From: DATFYI01 sp035315125
Lineage (GTDB): Bacteria; Chloroflexota; Anaerolineae; Anaerolineales; Anaerolineaceae
Reading direction: 5' to 3'
Assembly: GCA_035315125.1 (NCBI GenBank)
Contig: DATFYI010000056.1
Span: 1-15,936, forward strand
DNA: 15,936 bases
The notes below the pieces were generated by a model. The model was not told the DNA's origin. It saw only the letters and a program-made list of their open reading frames with translations, and did not search any database. Of the stretch, positions 1 through 8,358 are shown piece by piece (within the stretch, counting starts at the first letter, position 1; each line of letters opens with the position of its first letter). A program made the position numbers and the translations under genes.

Positions 1-794
1 ATGGTATCGGACGATAACAAAGTTGGAAAAATATTCTTTTTGGAGGTTGGCGAATTCCGTGCAGTGGAGGCCAGGGCATCCAGCACGGCATAAATTCTGT
101 GATTGCTGTTCAAGGCGGTGTCATAGCGCGCCAGCAGCAAGGCGGATGCTCCCTCGCCGTTGGTCCAGCCATCCACCCGGCTGTCAAAACCGAGTGTATG
201 AATAGCGGTATTGAGGCTGCCGGCGCCATTTTTAAAAAGCCTGTCAAAATCCTGGGCCAGTATGGCAGAGGCGATCAATACCGCATCCACAATGCCCAGG
301 TACAACAGGTTTTGCGCCTGGCGCAGGGCCGTTGCCAACGGATTGACATCTACTGAAAGGTTGATAAAGGGGCCTGAAAGGTTGCAGATCTTTTCAACCG
401 GCGCCCTTGGCCGGAGACCAGCGCCGCTGTTTTCTACTGGAGAGGATACGGCCGCAACCAGCTCGCTGCCTCTAACAAAAATAAAGGCGGTTCGTGGAAA
501 AGCGTTTCCTTTTTTCCTGAAATTGGCATCCCGCAGCGCTCGCCAACCTACTTTAAGCAGTAGATAATCTTCGGGCGACAGGCTTCTTTCAGCAGAATCA
601 AGCAGCAACGGCTCGACTTCCGTAATATCGGTGGAGAAATCTTGCGATAAACGGGTATGCTGGGCTCCAGTAATGATGGCGTGTTCAAAAGCTGCCAGGC
701 TATCCATTTCTCCGAACAGGGCATCCATACCGATGATTGCCAGATGATCAAAATTGACCGGCGGCAGCATACTTTTAGGATTGATTTCTACCAT
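1..794 (-). CDS. PfaB-like synthase subunit with degenerate KS domain (C-terminus off window)
   Basis: The reading frame is open from ATG at 794 to the left edge, giving about 264 residues. The N-terminus has a ketosynthase-like fold: LAIIGMDALFG, then LAAFEHAIITGAQH, LSPEDYLLLKVGWRALRDA, GPFINLSVDVNPLATAL and GFDSRVDGWTNGEGASALLLARY. These match the N-terminal KS-like part of PfaB and related omega-3 synthase subunits, which normally precedes an acyltransferase. In active KS domains the nucleophile sits in DAACxTSL; here the aligned stretch is LSVDVNPLATAL with no cysteine, so this domain is probably structural. It starts 23 nt after the stop of the KR-DH gene on the same strand, so it is the third gene of the operon. 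A GGAG lies about 14 nt upstream of the ATG. The acyltransferase part is not visible, so a PfaC-like protein is a weaker alternative. Confidence 0.75.
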   Translation of the reverse strand, partial: MVEINPKSMLPPVNFDHLAIIGMDALFGEMDSLAAFEHAIITGAQHTRLSQDFSTDITEVEPLLLDSAERSLSPEDYLLLKVGWRALRDANFRKKGNAFPRTAFIFVRGSELVAAVSSPVENSGAGLRPRAPVEKICNLSGPFINLSVDVNPLATALRQAQNLLYLGIVDAVLIASAILAQDFDRLFKNGAGSLNTAIHTLGFDSRVDGWTNGEGASALLLARYDTALNSNHRIYAVLDALASTARNSPTSKKNIFPTLLSSDT

Positions 795-817
795 AGCTGG
801 GTCTATTACTCCAGCAG

Positions 818-2566
818 CTAGTTCGCTGAGTTATGGGATCCGATCAGGTTTTTTAAGCGTGGGCTGATGGTTCCTTGCAGTCCCTTGATCCATACATAGG
901 ATTGCCCGGTCGCATCTTGCACGGTTAAATCGCCCAGTACGGCCGTTTCGGATTGAGAGGTTACATCCAGCGTTACATAAATGGTCTCACCAAACGGGAT
1001 GGCTTTATACTGCTCGAGCCGTTCCATGTAGGAGGGCAGGCAGGGTGCCTGGTAGTAGCGTTGCGCCCAGATCAACAAACTTTGAACGATGGCATCGTAA
1101 ATAAACGGGTTGCCGGTTTGTACGGTGAATTGGCCCTGCATTTTTTCGTCCAGTTTTGGCAAAGAGCATTTTGTGATCAGTTTGCCAGGGCTGACTTGCA
1201 GGACCTCTTCCACGCCCTGGAAAGCCGGGCCGTGGAAAAGGGTGCCGTTTTTATACAGCAGGTCGCCCGGGATGATTTGTGCACCGGTCATAGAGGTCAG
1301 ATTGAAGGCGGGGTCAACTGGCATGGCCGGCGACTCTTTCACCAGCCTGACCCGCAGGCTGTAGTTATAAATCTTTCTGCCTTTCTGATTTTTACTCCAG
1401 ATGACTGCCTCAAAATCGATTTCGCCGCTTTGAGATTTTGCGATCTCTTTTAAATCCAGCACATATTCATCTGCCAACTGCTCATCGAACACAATCCCTT
1501 TCAGCACTTTATAAGTATCGATGCTGAAAAATACATAACCCGGATAAAGCTGTTCGCAGGCGCTGGCGACCCAGGTGGCGGCGCAGGTGGCCGGTAGCAC
1601 CGCATGTTCGCCAATGCGGTGATCGTTTAGAAAAGGATTGGCATCCAGCGTGAGCTTGCGATGGATTTCATACTGGCGTAATTCGGAACTGGTATCCTCA
1701 GCCGGGCGGGCAGGCGCATTTCCAACGATAACCTGCGCCGCCGTGTTTTTGGAGGGCAGCAACTCGTTGACCAGGATGCTGGCGCCAACATCCGCCGGGA
1801 TGACCTGGACGTCACGTTCCTCAAATGCCTTTTTCAATTCCGGGGTAACCATGCCGCTGTCCCACGGTCCCCAACCGATGGAAAGCACGTGGCAGGACGG
1901 AAATTTACGCTTGATAAAATGGGCGGTTTTATTTAAGATCTCGTTTGCCATGGCATAATCTGCCTGGCCAATGTTTCCGAAGAAACCGACAATCGACGAG
2001 AACAGCACCAGGAAATTGAGCTGGCTGACCGGCACCGTGTGCAGCAGGTTCTCCAGGCCGTTGATCTTGGTTGAAAACACCGTCTCAAAATCATTGATCG
2101 ATTTCTTTTCAATCAATTTATCGGCCAGATTACCGGCGCCGTGAATAATTCCGGTGACCGGTCCCAAACGGCTGGTTGTTTCAGTGATTTTTTCAGCCAG
2201 TTGTGGCCCATTGGTGATGTCAACGCTGACGTACTCGGCATATCCACCGGCGCGTTTGATGGCGGTCAGGGTCTCTTTAATTTCGCGTTTTGCAAGAAGG
2301 CTCTTGAAAGCCTCCTGAATTTTCTGCAGGGTGGGCTTTTCGCCGCTTGACTTCATGTCTTCCATCAGGCGTTGTTTGATATCTGCCTCGCTGTGGGTGT
2401 CTTTTATCCAACCTGGTTCCAGACCGTCGGCTGAAGATCTTCCCAGCAGAATAAATTTGCAGCGGGCCTGCTCTGCCAGGCGGATTACACACTGAGCGGT
2501 GATGCCTCTAGCACCGCCGCTGACCAAAATAACATCCGATGGCCGGATAATTCCTTCTAGTGTCAT
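818..2566 (-). CDS. PfaA C-terminal part as a separate protein: ketoreductase plus dehydratase
   Basis: This 582-residue protein carries the catalytic KR half and a hot-dog dehydratase. KR: NADPH-binding VSGGARGIT at 16-23, Asp in SVDIT near 116, then K167, S191, Y204 and N208 (LFSSIVGFFGNIGQADYAMAN), the normal KR tetrad. Residues about 300-570 form a PKS-type dehydratase: FLNDHRIGEHAVLP with candidate catalytic H316, FHGPAFQG at 444-451 and DAIVQ with candidate D491. The usual HxxxGxxxxP motif has Glu in place of Gly. It would reduce beta-ketoacyl-ACP and dehydrate the product. The ATG overlaps the stop of the upstream gene as ATGA, and GAGGA six nt before it is a good ribosome binding site. 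In canonical PfaA these domains are fused behind the ACPs, so it probably docks onto the upstream protein. Family assignment is firm; the substrate is unknown. Confidence 0.88.
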   Translation of the reverse strand: MTLEGIIRPSDVILVSGGARGITAQCVIRLAEQARCKFILLGRSSADGLEPGWIKDTHSEADIKQRLMEDMKSSGEKPTLQKIQEAFKSLLAKREIKETLTAIKRAGGYAEYVSVDITNGPQLAEKITETTSRLGPVTGIIHGAGNLADKLIEKKSINDFETVFSTKINGLENLLHTVPVSQLNFLVLFSSIVGFFGNIGQADYAMANEILNKTAHFIKRKFPSCHVLSIGWGPWDSGMVTPELKKAFEERDVQVIPADVGASILVNELLPSKNTAAQVIVGNAPARPAEDTSSELRQYEIHRKLTLDANPFLNDHRIGEHAVLPATCAATWVASACEQLYPGYVFFSIDTYKVLKGIVFDEQLADEYVLDLKEIAKSQSGEIDFEAVIWSKNQKGRKIYNYSLRVRLVKESPAMPVDPAFNLTSMTGAQIIPGDLLYKNGTLFHGPAFQGVEEVLQVSPGKLITKCSLPKLDEKMQGQFTVQTGNPFIYDAIVQSLLIWAQRYYQAPCLPSYMERLEQYKAIPFGETIYVTLDVTSQSETAVLGDLTVQDATGQSYVWIKGLQGTISPRLKNLIGSHNSAN

Positions 2567-5500
2567 TCCATTTCCTCGATTTCAAGCGCTTCTTCGATGA
2601 CTAAAGTGGATCTGCCGTTTGCGGAGTAGCCCACTTCGGTGAGCCGGCGGTTGGGATCAAAAAGCTCGGCGATGATATTTCGGGCGGCTTGTTCGGGTTC
2701 CAAACGGGGGCTGATATCGACAGCTCGGCAATAGACGGCTTCCCATTCCAGGTTAACTGTTTTGGCCAATCCAAACAAACCACCGCTGATGGGGTCGAAA
2801 TCCATCTGGTTGCCCAGCCCAAATTCACCATCCAGGTTTACCACCAGCATGAAGACGCCGTTTCCAATCCTGGCAGCGCTGGTCAGTGGTTCTTTAAGAT
2901 GTTTAGCCAGCAAGAAAACATGCCGGATAATTTCCTTTTCCACTTCCGAGAATATTCCGTCGTTTTTAGAGGATACGGCGCGGGGATTCAGATGAACCAA
3001 AGCGGCGACCGGCCCATATTTCTTAGAGATGTGAGCCAACTGTTGCTGAAGAGTCTCTTCGCTCAGGTCGCTGAGCGTCACCCGCTCGACGCCTGCCGGC
3101 AACGGCAGTTGGACCGGGACCAGCGAGGACGGGAAGCTCAACACAACCGGTTTCCAACCGCGCTGAACCAGTTGCCGGGCCAGCGCTACGGTTTCATCGG
3201 CGCCGTTATCGGTCAGCAGGCAAATAGCTTTTTCCGGCAGAGAAAAGTTCGAAAAATCCGGTTCTGGCAGCGACTTGAGGTTGACGATTCCACGCGGAAT
3301 GGCAGGGGCCAGCGGGGCGCTTTTCGTCTCAGTATCGGACAGGGGGGCGACTGGCTCGGCCGAATCACTTTTACCGAGATAATCGATGATTTTTTCAAGC
3401 GTGCGAGCCTCGGCGAAGGCTTCGGGATCGGCCTTGGGCAGATTGGGGAATTGAGCCCGCAAGGCGCCCATGATCTCGACCCGTTTGATTGAGTCGATGC
3501 CCAGGTCGGACTCTAAATCCTGATTTAGCTCCAGCATTTCGACCGGATAACCGGTTTTTTCACTGACAATGCTCAACAAGGCTGTCTTGAGGTCACCTGA
3601 AACGTAGCCGGCCGCGCTCGACTCAACCGTTGCGGTCTCTTGAATTGGGGCAGCTTGCTCCGTCTGCATGGTGGGTGCTGTGATTACTGGAAGTGGTTCG
3701 GGTGTGGTCTGGTCAGGTTGCCTGCCCATGTATTGGATGATCTGGCCCAACGTGCGCATCTCGGCAAAGGCTTCCGGGTCGGCCTTGGGCAGATTGGGGA
3801 ATTGAGCCCGCAAGGCGCCCATAATCTCGACCCGCTTGATCGAGTCGATGCCCAGGTCGGCTTCCATGTCTGAGCTGAGCTCGAGCATCTCCACCGGATA
3901 ACCGGTTTTCTCACTGACTACCGCCAGGAGGGCTGAGGTCAGGGTCTTTTGATCGTAGGCGCTTACGGCAACAGTAGGCTCAGGCGCAACTTCAACCGGC
4001 ACCGCTGCGATTTGAGCCGGGGCGGCGTCAGCCTGGCCTGGTCGGTTGCTCAGGTAATTAACAATTTGGCCGAGTGTGCGCATTTCGGCAAAGGCTTCCG
4101 GATCGGCCTTGGGCAGATTGGGGAAGATGCTACGCATTTCACCCATGATCTCAACCCGTTTAATTGAGTCGATCCCCAAATCCGCTTCCATATCTGAGGA
4201 AAGCTCCAGCATTTCAACCGGATAGCCGGTTTTCTCGCTGACCACTTGCAATAACGAGCTGGTCAGGGTTTCAACATCATAACCGGCTGGGGAGGGCTTT
4301 TCTACAATGGCAGCCGGTTGGCTTTGAACGGCTGGTTTGAAGCCATTTCCGTTAACCGGATGCACATTCGGTGCTGAAAGCTCCCGGTTTGGCAGCTCAG
4401 CTCGTTTTGGCAATGGGCTTTCCGGCAGCGGTTTTTGGGCGGGGGCTAATTTGCGCTCTTCAAGCGCTTGCGTTTTTACAGGGGCAACCGGTAAGACCTG
4501 TTTTGGCTCAGGCCCTGCGGCAACTCTGGCCTGCCCGGCAGGGGCGGCTGCGCCAGTCATAGCCGAGCCAAATTGTTGTTCGACCAGTTTTACAAAGTTG
4601 TGCGAGAATTCTTCCTGGCTTTTTAGATATTGGGCATGCACCCGCAGGGTTTCGGCCTGGTGATCGTGGAAGCGCGCCATACTGCGTTCCAGGCCTTCGA
4701 AGACCGGCACGATTTGCTCTAATTTATCCGGCGAAGCATTGGAGATCAGCGCCATCTCGAGCTCGGATAGTTTTGCGAAAATTTTGCCGTACTCTTCTTC
4801 ATTGTTCAGGTATTGCGTGTGCAGGTGCACGACTTCGCTCTGGTGCTCACGGAATTGAGCCAGATTTTGCTCCATTATTCCGGCTGCAGATGGATCGCTG
4901 GCTGAATTTACGGGTAAAGGCTGCGACTCAACTTCCGGGCTGGCGGCCGGCTGGGGGTTGTCATTCAGCGCCGGCAGGTTTTGCTCGAAATGACTGACTG
5001 GACTTGCGGGGGTCTCGTTCAGGGTTGGCTGAGGCTGGACACCAGCCATTGAGATTTTAAAACCATCCTGCAGAGATTTTTCGAAAGCAGAGCGGGTCTT
5101 GGGGGAAACATACTCGCCGCCGTTTAAAGTGACCGTGGCCGCGCTTTTCTTGCGGGCAGGTTTCGTCCTGAAAGCGGCCTGGTATGGGTCAACCGATTTG
5201 AGATTCATTCCGGCCACGCGCAACTGCAAGACGGCCTCGCGCAACTGGCGGTCGCTGTCCTTTTTAGCGCTGGCGTTGAGAGCCACAGCAATGTGCGGAC
5301 GGTTTTCGAGAATATTTTTAACCAGGTTGGTCAGCACATTTTTCGGCCCGAACTCAACAAAGATATATCCGCCTTCGGCATAGATATTTTCAATTTCATC
5401 TTTGAATAAGACCGGGTTGAGAATGTGCTTTGCCAGCACTTTGCGGATCTCATCCGGGTTGGAGGAATGAGCCTGGCCGGTGGTATTCGAAAATAGCCGC

Positions 5501-7971
5501 AGCTTGGGCGCATTGAAGGTTACCCGATCGATGGCTTCAGCGAACGGTTTCTGGGCGTGACCTACCAGCGGGGTATGGAAAGCGGCCGAAACAGGCAGCA
5601 GCACGGCAGAATAGCCCTGCTCATTGAGAAACTGTTGCACCTTGGCGATAGCCGGTTTTGCGCCTGCCAGAACAACCTGGTTGGCAGAATTCAAATTTGC
5701 CAGGGTAATTTCGGGAAAATCTTTGATCAGCCCGGCAATTTTACGGTCGTCCCCTTTGACCGCCAGCATAGTACCGCTGTCAAAATTCGGGTCGTCCGGC
5801 GGAGACATGGCCTGGCCGCGCGCTTTTGCCAGAGCATAATAATCCCGGTCGCTCAGAACTCCAGCCGCCCACAAGGCGGTCAGCTCGCCAAAACTGTGCC
5901 CGGCCACAAAATCGGGCCTGAAGCCGGCCTGCTGCAGCAGCTTATAAAGGCCGGCGCTTATGGCGCCGATGGCCGGTTGGGCATTTTCCGTACGGGTGAG
6001 CGTATCGGAAAGCTGATTCTTCTGCTCCTGTTCAAAAACCGGCGGGGGATAAACCCGGCTTGAAATCGGTTTCAGGCCATCCGCGCTAAACAAATTGTCC
6101 ATCTCAGCCAGGACCTGGCGCATGGGTGGAAAATTGCATTGCAACTCCCGTCCCATCTCCAGGTATTGTGAGCCCTGTCCGGAAAACAACCCCACTACTT
6201 TGCCCTGCGGATCAAGGCCGGATTTGCGATAATAGATGCCTTTGGGATGCTCCCAGGACTCATCTGCCAGCTTCTGCTTTAAAAAGTCGATGCTGGTTTG
6301 CAGGAGCTCTTTGGCTTCCTGAATTGAGCCGGCCATGAAACCCAGGCGAGCTTGTTGTGGGGCTGGTTCAACGGTTTGCGAGTCTTTTATCAGCTCGTTA
6401 TAGAACGGGCTGCCCTGATCGCCGTGCAGTTTTGCCAGGTTTGCCTGGCAAAGCGCCAGCAGCTCTGTGGGAGAAGGCGCCGTAAGCAGCACGGTTTGGG
6501 CCACCGAATTGAAACGGTAAGCGCCCTGCTGTTCGCTCTGATATTCTTCCAGGGCAATATGAAAATTGGTGCCCCCGAAGCCGAAGGAGCTAATGCCGGC
6601 CCGCCGGGGCGTATCCGGGTTAAAGCGGAACCAGGGACGTGTTTCGGTATTGATGTAAAAGGGCGAGTTCTCAACATCCAGCTTGGGGTTTGGTTTGGTG
6701 ACGTTGATGGTCGGCGGCAAGACCTTATTGTACAAAGCCATACAAACTTTTATCAAACTGGCCGACCCGGCCGCGCCTTTGGTATGGGCAATCTGGGATT
6801 TTACTGAACCGAGCGCAATGTATTGGCGGTCTGGATTGTTCTCGCCAAATACCTGGCGCAGACCCTGGAACTCGGCCGGATCGCCGGCCGGAGTGCCCGT
6901 GCCGTGCGCTTCCACCAGTCCGACAGTGGCCGGCGAATAACCGGCTTCTTCATAGGCGCGGCGCAGCGCCAGGGACTGGCCATCCGGACGCGGCGCATAA
7001 ATGCTCTTGTAGCGTCCATCACTGGAAGAACCAATGCCCCGGATGACGGCGTAAATGCGGTCGCCATCTCGTTCGGCATCCGCCAGCCGCTTGAGCACCA
7101 CCATGCCGATGCCTTCGCCGGCCATCATACCGTCCGATTCGGCGTCAAATGTGCGCACCGACTCGCCCTTTGAAAAGGCAGGCGTTTTGCTAAAGCTCAT
7201 ATAGACCCCGATGGAGTTATCCGTATCGACCCCGCCGGTGATCATCATATTCACACGGCCTTCCACCAGCTCCATAACCGCCATTTTGATAGCAGCCAGT
7301 GACGTGGCGCAAGCCGCATCCAATATGCAATTCGTGCCACCCAAATCAAAGCGGTTGGCCACCCGTCCTGAGACCACGTTTGCCAGCGAGCCGGGAAAAG
7401 AGTTTTCTTCCCATCCCACATAGGCCATCTTGAACTTTTCAACAAGTTTTTGGGTATCCTCGTCTGAAACACCGCTGGCCTTCAAAACTTTTTCCCAAAT
7501 GGGGTATTGCAAGCGAGCCATCAAAGGCACGTACAATTTCATCGAGACACCCACTACCCCAAGAATAACACCGGTATTCTGGCGGTCAAATTCCTGACCT
7601 TCACCGTAGCCGGCATCTTCCAGCGCGTCCCTGGCTACCACCAGTGACAGCAATTGAGAAACATCCGTCACTTCCAGAATATTGGGCGGAAGGCCAAACT
7701 CGGTCGGGTCAAAATCGATATCCGGAATAAAACCGCCGCGTTTGCAATACGATTTGTCGGGCGCGTGCGGATCGGGATCATAATAATCCTCCACGTTCCA
7801 GCGGGAAGCCGGCACATCGCTAACGCAGTTTATTTTATTTAGGATATTGTCCCAGTATTCCTGTAAATTGCTGGCCTGAGGGAAAATGGAGGCCATGCCA
7901 ATCACCGCAACAGGTGTGTTACGCAGTTGATAATTTATATCGTGTGTCTTTTTCGACGCCTTGGATCCCAT
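2563..7971 (-). CDS. pfaA: PfaA-like multidomain synthase: KS-AT-ACP-ACP-ACP-pseudoKR
   Basis: This 1802-residue megasynthase belongs to the polyunsaturated fatty acid / secondary lipid synthase family. Ketosynthase, about 18-475: C221 in DAACATS, H356 in VEAHGTGTPAGDP, H396 in SQIAHTKGA. Acyltransferase, about 592-900: GLFSGQGSQ, S693 in GHSFGE, H799 in AAFHTPL. An Ala/Pro/Glu-rich linker with two helical repeats follows. Three acyl carrier proteins have phosphopantetheine serines at S1269, S1377 and S1494, each in LGIDSIKRVE. Residues about 1560-1800 are the structural, non-catalytic half of a ketoreductase (CLLTDNG, then GGLFGLAKTVNLEWE). The protein ends there; the catalytic half is the next gene. 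Start: ATG at 7971 with CGGAG about 9 nt upstream. It would elongate acyl chains from malonyl units, needing a phosphopantetheinyl transferase not seen here. Shorter than typical fused PfaA because of the split. Confidence 0.93.
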   Translation of the reverse strand: MGSKASKKTHDINYQLRNTPVAVIGMASIFPQASNLQEYWDNILNKINCVSDVPASRWNVEDYYDPDPHAPDKSYCKRGGFIPDIDFDPTEFGLPPNILEVTDVSQLLSLVVARDALEDAGYGEGQEFDRQNTGVILGVVGVSMKLYVPLMARLQYPIWEKVLKASGVSDEDTQKLVEKFKMAYVGWEENSFPGSLANVVSGRVANRFDLGGTNCILDAACATSLAAIKMAVMELVEGRVNMMITGGVDTDNSIGVYMSFSKTPAFSKGESVRTFDAESDGMMAGEGIGMVVLKRLADAERDGDRIYAVIRGIGSSSDGRYKSIYAPRPDGQSLALRRAYEEAGYSPATVGLVEAHGTGTPAGDPAEFQGLRQVFGENNPDRQYIALGSVKSQIAHTKGAAGSASLIKVCMALYNKVLPPTINVTKPNPKLDVENSPFYINTETRPWFRFNPDTPRRAGISSFGFGGTNFHIALEEYQSEQQGAYRFNSVAQTVLLTAPSPTELLALCQANLAKLHGDQGSPFYNELIKDSQTVEPAPQQARLGFMAGSIQEAKELLQTSIDFLKQKLADESWEHPKGIYYRKSGLDPQGKVVGLFSGQGSQYLEMGRELQCNFPPMRQVLAEMDNLFSADGLKPISSRVYPPPVFEQEQKNQLSDTLTRTENAQPAIGAISAGLYKLLQQAGFRPDFVAGHSFGELTALWAAGVLSDRDYYALAKARGQAMSPPDDPNFDSGTMLAVKGDDRKIAGLIKDFPEITLANLNSANQVVLAGAKPAIAKVQQFLNEQGYSAVLLPVSAAFHTPLVGHAQKPFAEAIDRVTFNAPKLRLFSNTTGQAHSSNPDEIRKVLAKHILNPVLFKDEIENIYAEGGYIFVEFGPKNVLTNLVKNILENRPHIAVALNASAKKDSDRQLREAVLQLRVAGMNLKSVDPYQAAFRTKPARKKSAATVTLNGGEYVSPKTRSAFEKSLQDGFKISMAGVQPQPTLNETPASPVSHFEQNLPALNDNPQPAASPEVESQPLPVNSASDPSAAGIMEQNLAQFREHQSEVVHLHTQYLNNEEEYGKIFAKLSELEMALISNASPDKLEQIVPVFEGLERSMARFHDHQAETLRVHAQYLKSQEEFSHNFVKLVEQQFGSAMTGAAAPAGQARVAAGPEPKQVLPVAPVKTQALEERKLAPAQKPLPESPLPKRAELPNRELSAPNVHPVNGNGFKPAVQSQPAAIVEKPSPAGYDVETLTSSLLQVVSEKTGYPVEMLELSSDMEADLGIDSIKRVEIMGEMRSIFPNLPKADPEAFAEMRTLGQIVNYLSNRPGQADAAPAQIAAVPVEVAPEPTVAVSAYDQKTLTSALLAVVSEKTGYPVEMLELSSDMEADLGIDSIKRVEIMGALRAQFPNLPKADPEAFAEMRTLGQIIQYMGRQPDQTTPEPLPVITAPTMQTEQAAPIQETATVESSAAGYVSGDLKTALLSIVSEKTGYPVEMLELNQDLESDLGIDSIKRVEIMGALRAQFPNLPKADPEAFAEARTLEKIIDYLGKSDSAEPVAPLSDTETKSAPLAPAIPRGIVNLKSLPEPDFSNFSLPEKAICLLTDNGADETVALARQLVQRGWKPVVLSFPSSLVPVQLPLPAGVERVTLSDLSEETLQQQLAHISKKYGPVAALVHLNPRAVSSKNDGIFSEVEKEIIRHVFLLAKHLKEPLTSAARIGNGVFMLVVNLDGEFGLGNQMDFDPISGGLFGLAKTVNLEWEAVYCRAVDISPRLEPEQAARNIIAELFDPNRRLTEVGYSANGRSTLVIEEALEIEEME
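3373..4281 (-). repeat. three tandem acyl carrier protein repeats inside the pfaA-like gene
   Basis: Three ACP-coding repeats lie at about 4281-4054, 3957-3727 and 3606-3373. Active-site serine codons are spaced 324 bp (first to second) and 351 bp (second to third). Repeats two and three share an identical 44-bp block (3428-3471 and 3779-3822). The first repeat diverges after the shared LPKADPEAFAE stretch (SIFPNLPK against AQFPNLPK). Tandem identical-type ACPs are a hallmark of PfaA proteins, where number affects output rather than product identity. Confidence 0.93.
4573..4866 (-). repeat. paired helical repeat in the AT-ACP linker
   Basis: Residues about 1036-1073 and 1096-1133 of the pfaA-like protein are related repeats 60 residues apart. 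The first reads AQFREHQSEVVHLHTQYL, the second ARFHDHQAETLRVHAQYL. Both continue with an acidic EE and then a Phe/Leu-rich stretch. They look amphipathic and helical and lie between Ala/Pro-rich linkers. Their role is unknown; dimerisation or docking is a reasonable guess. Confidence 0.7.
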
Positions 7972-8260
7972 GTTTCTCAGCTCCGGATGGTTTACTTGTT
8001 AAATTGAATGGGATCAATCGAAATAAAACATCCCCCTGGAATGTTTCGGTGATCGCCATAAAATTAAAAACCCTTCTCATCCCATAAAGGTTCGAAAGTA
8101 AAATTAAATTTCGAAATGCGCAACCGGGATTTTTGGGGAATAATTGGCCAACAAGGTTAATTGGATAGCCAGGGCCCTTATTGTAACATATAAAATATAT
8201 TACTTTTCTCACCTATCAAAATGACCACAAAATTCCAGCACTGAGATAAAATCATAAAGG

Positions 8261-8299
8261 CAGGCGATTATTTATTTGGTTGGTACCAAATGCCGCCTG
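8261..8299. repeat. two-tier inverted repeat upstream of the 8359 gene
   Basis: Inner arms ATTTGGT (8274-8280) and ACCAAAT (8285-8291) are perfect with a 4-nt centre. Outer arms CAGGCG (8261-8266) and CGCCTG (8294-8299) are also perfect, with unequal internal gaps of 7 and 2 nt. It lies just upstream of the -10 hexamer and reaches the expected -35 position. It has no T-run, so an operator is more likely than a terminator. Confidence 0.55.
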
Positions 8300-8326
8300 T
8301 CTCTTTAAGATGGGAAGTTATATAAT
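8298..8326 (+). promoter_or_regulatory. putative promoter of the 8359 gene
   Basis: A perfect TATAAT lies at 8321-8326. The -35 position (8298-8303, TGTCTC) is poor, suggesting dependence on an activator or on the overlapping inverted repeat. The predicted start near 8333 gives a leader of about 26 nt containing AAGGAG. Confidence 0.5.
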
Positions 8327-8358
8327 TGTTACACGACCATCGCTCTTAAGGAGAAATC

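Larger units (their letters stand above)
7972..8358. promoter_or_regulatory. divergent intergenic region between the pfa-like operon and the 8359 gene
   Basis: This 387-bp AT-rich gap separates two divergent genes and should contain both promoters. Visible elements: two TTCGAAA copies at 8091-8097 and 8110-8116 (19-bp period), two TAATTGG copies at 8141-8147 and 8158-8164 (17-bp period) with a TTGGCCAA palindrome at 8144-8151, and a very AT-rich patch at 8180-8205 where the pfa-operon promoter may lie. No convincing -35/-10 pair could be picked for the minus strand. A short frame here (7919-8212, minus) overlaps the synthase start in another frame and shows no protein-family features. Confidence 0.5.

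Noticed and set aside
2689..3492. 267-residue plus-strand frame within the synthase
   Set aside because: It is a shadow of the coding strand, where the KR and ACP domains are unmistakable.
3373..4281. Tandem repeats as a CRISPR or satellite array
   Set aside because: The periodicity is fully explained by three ACP domains translated in frame.
7919..8212. 97-residue minus-strand frame overlapping the synthase start
   Set aside because: It overlaps the first codons of the synthase in another frame, has no ribosome site or family features, and lies in AT-rich regulatory DNA.
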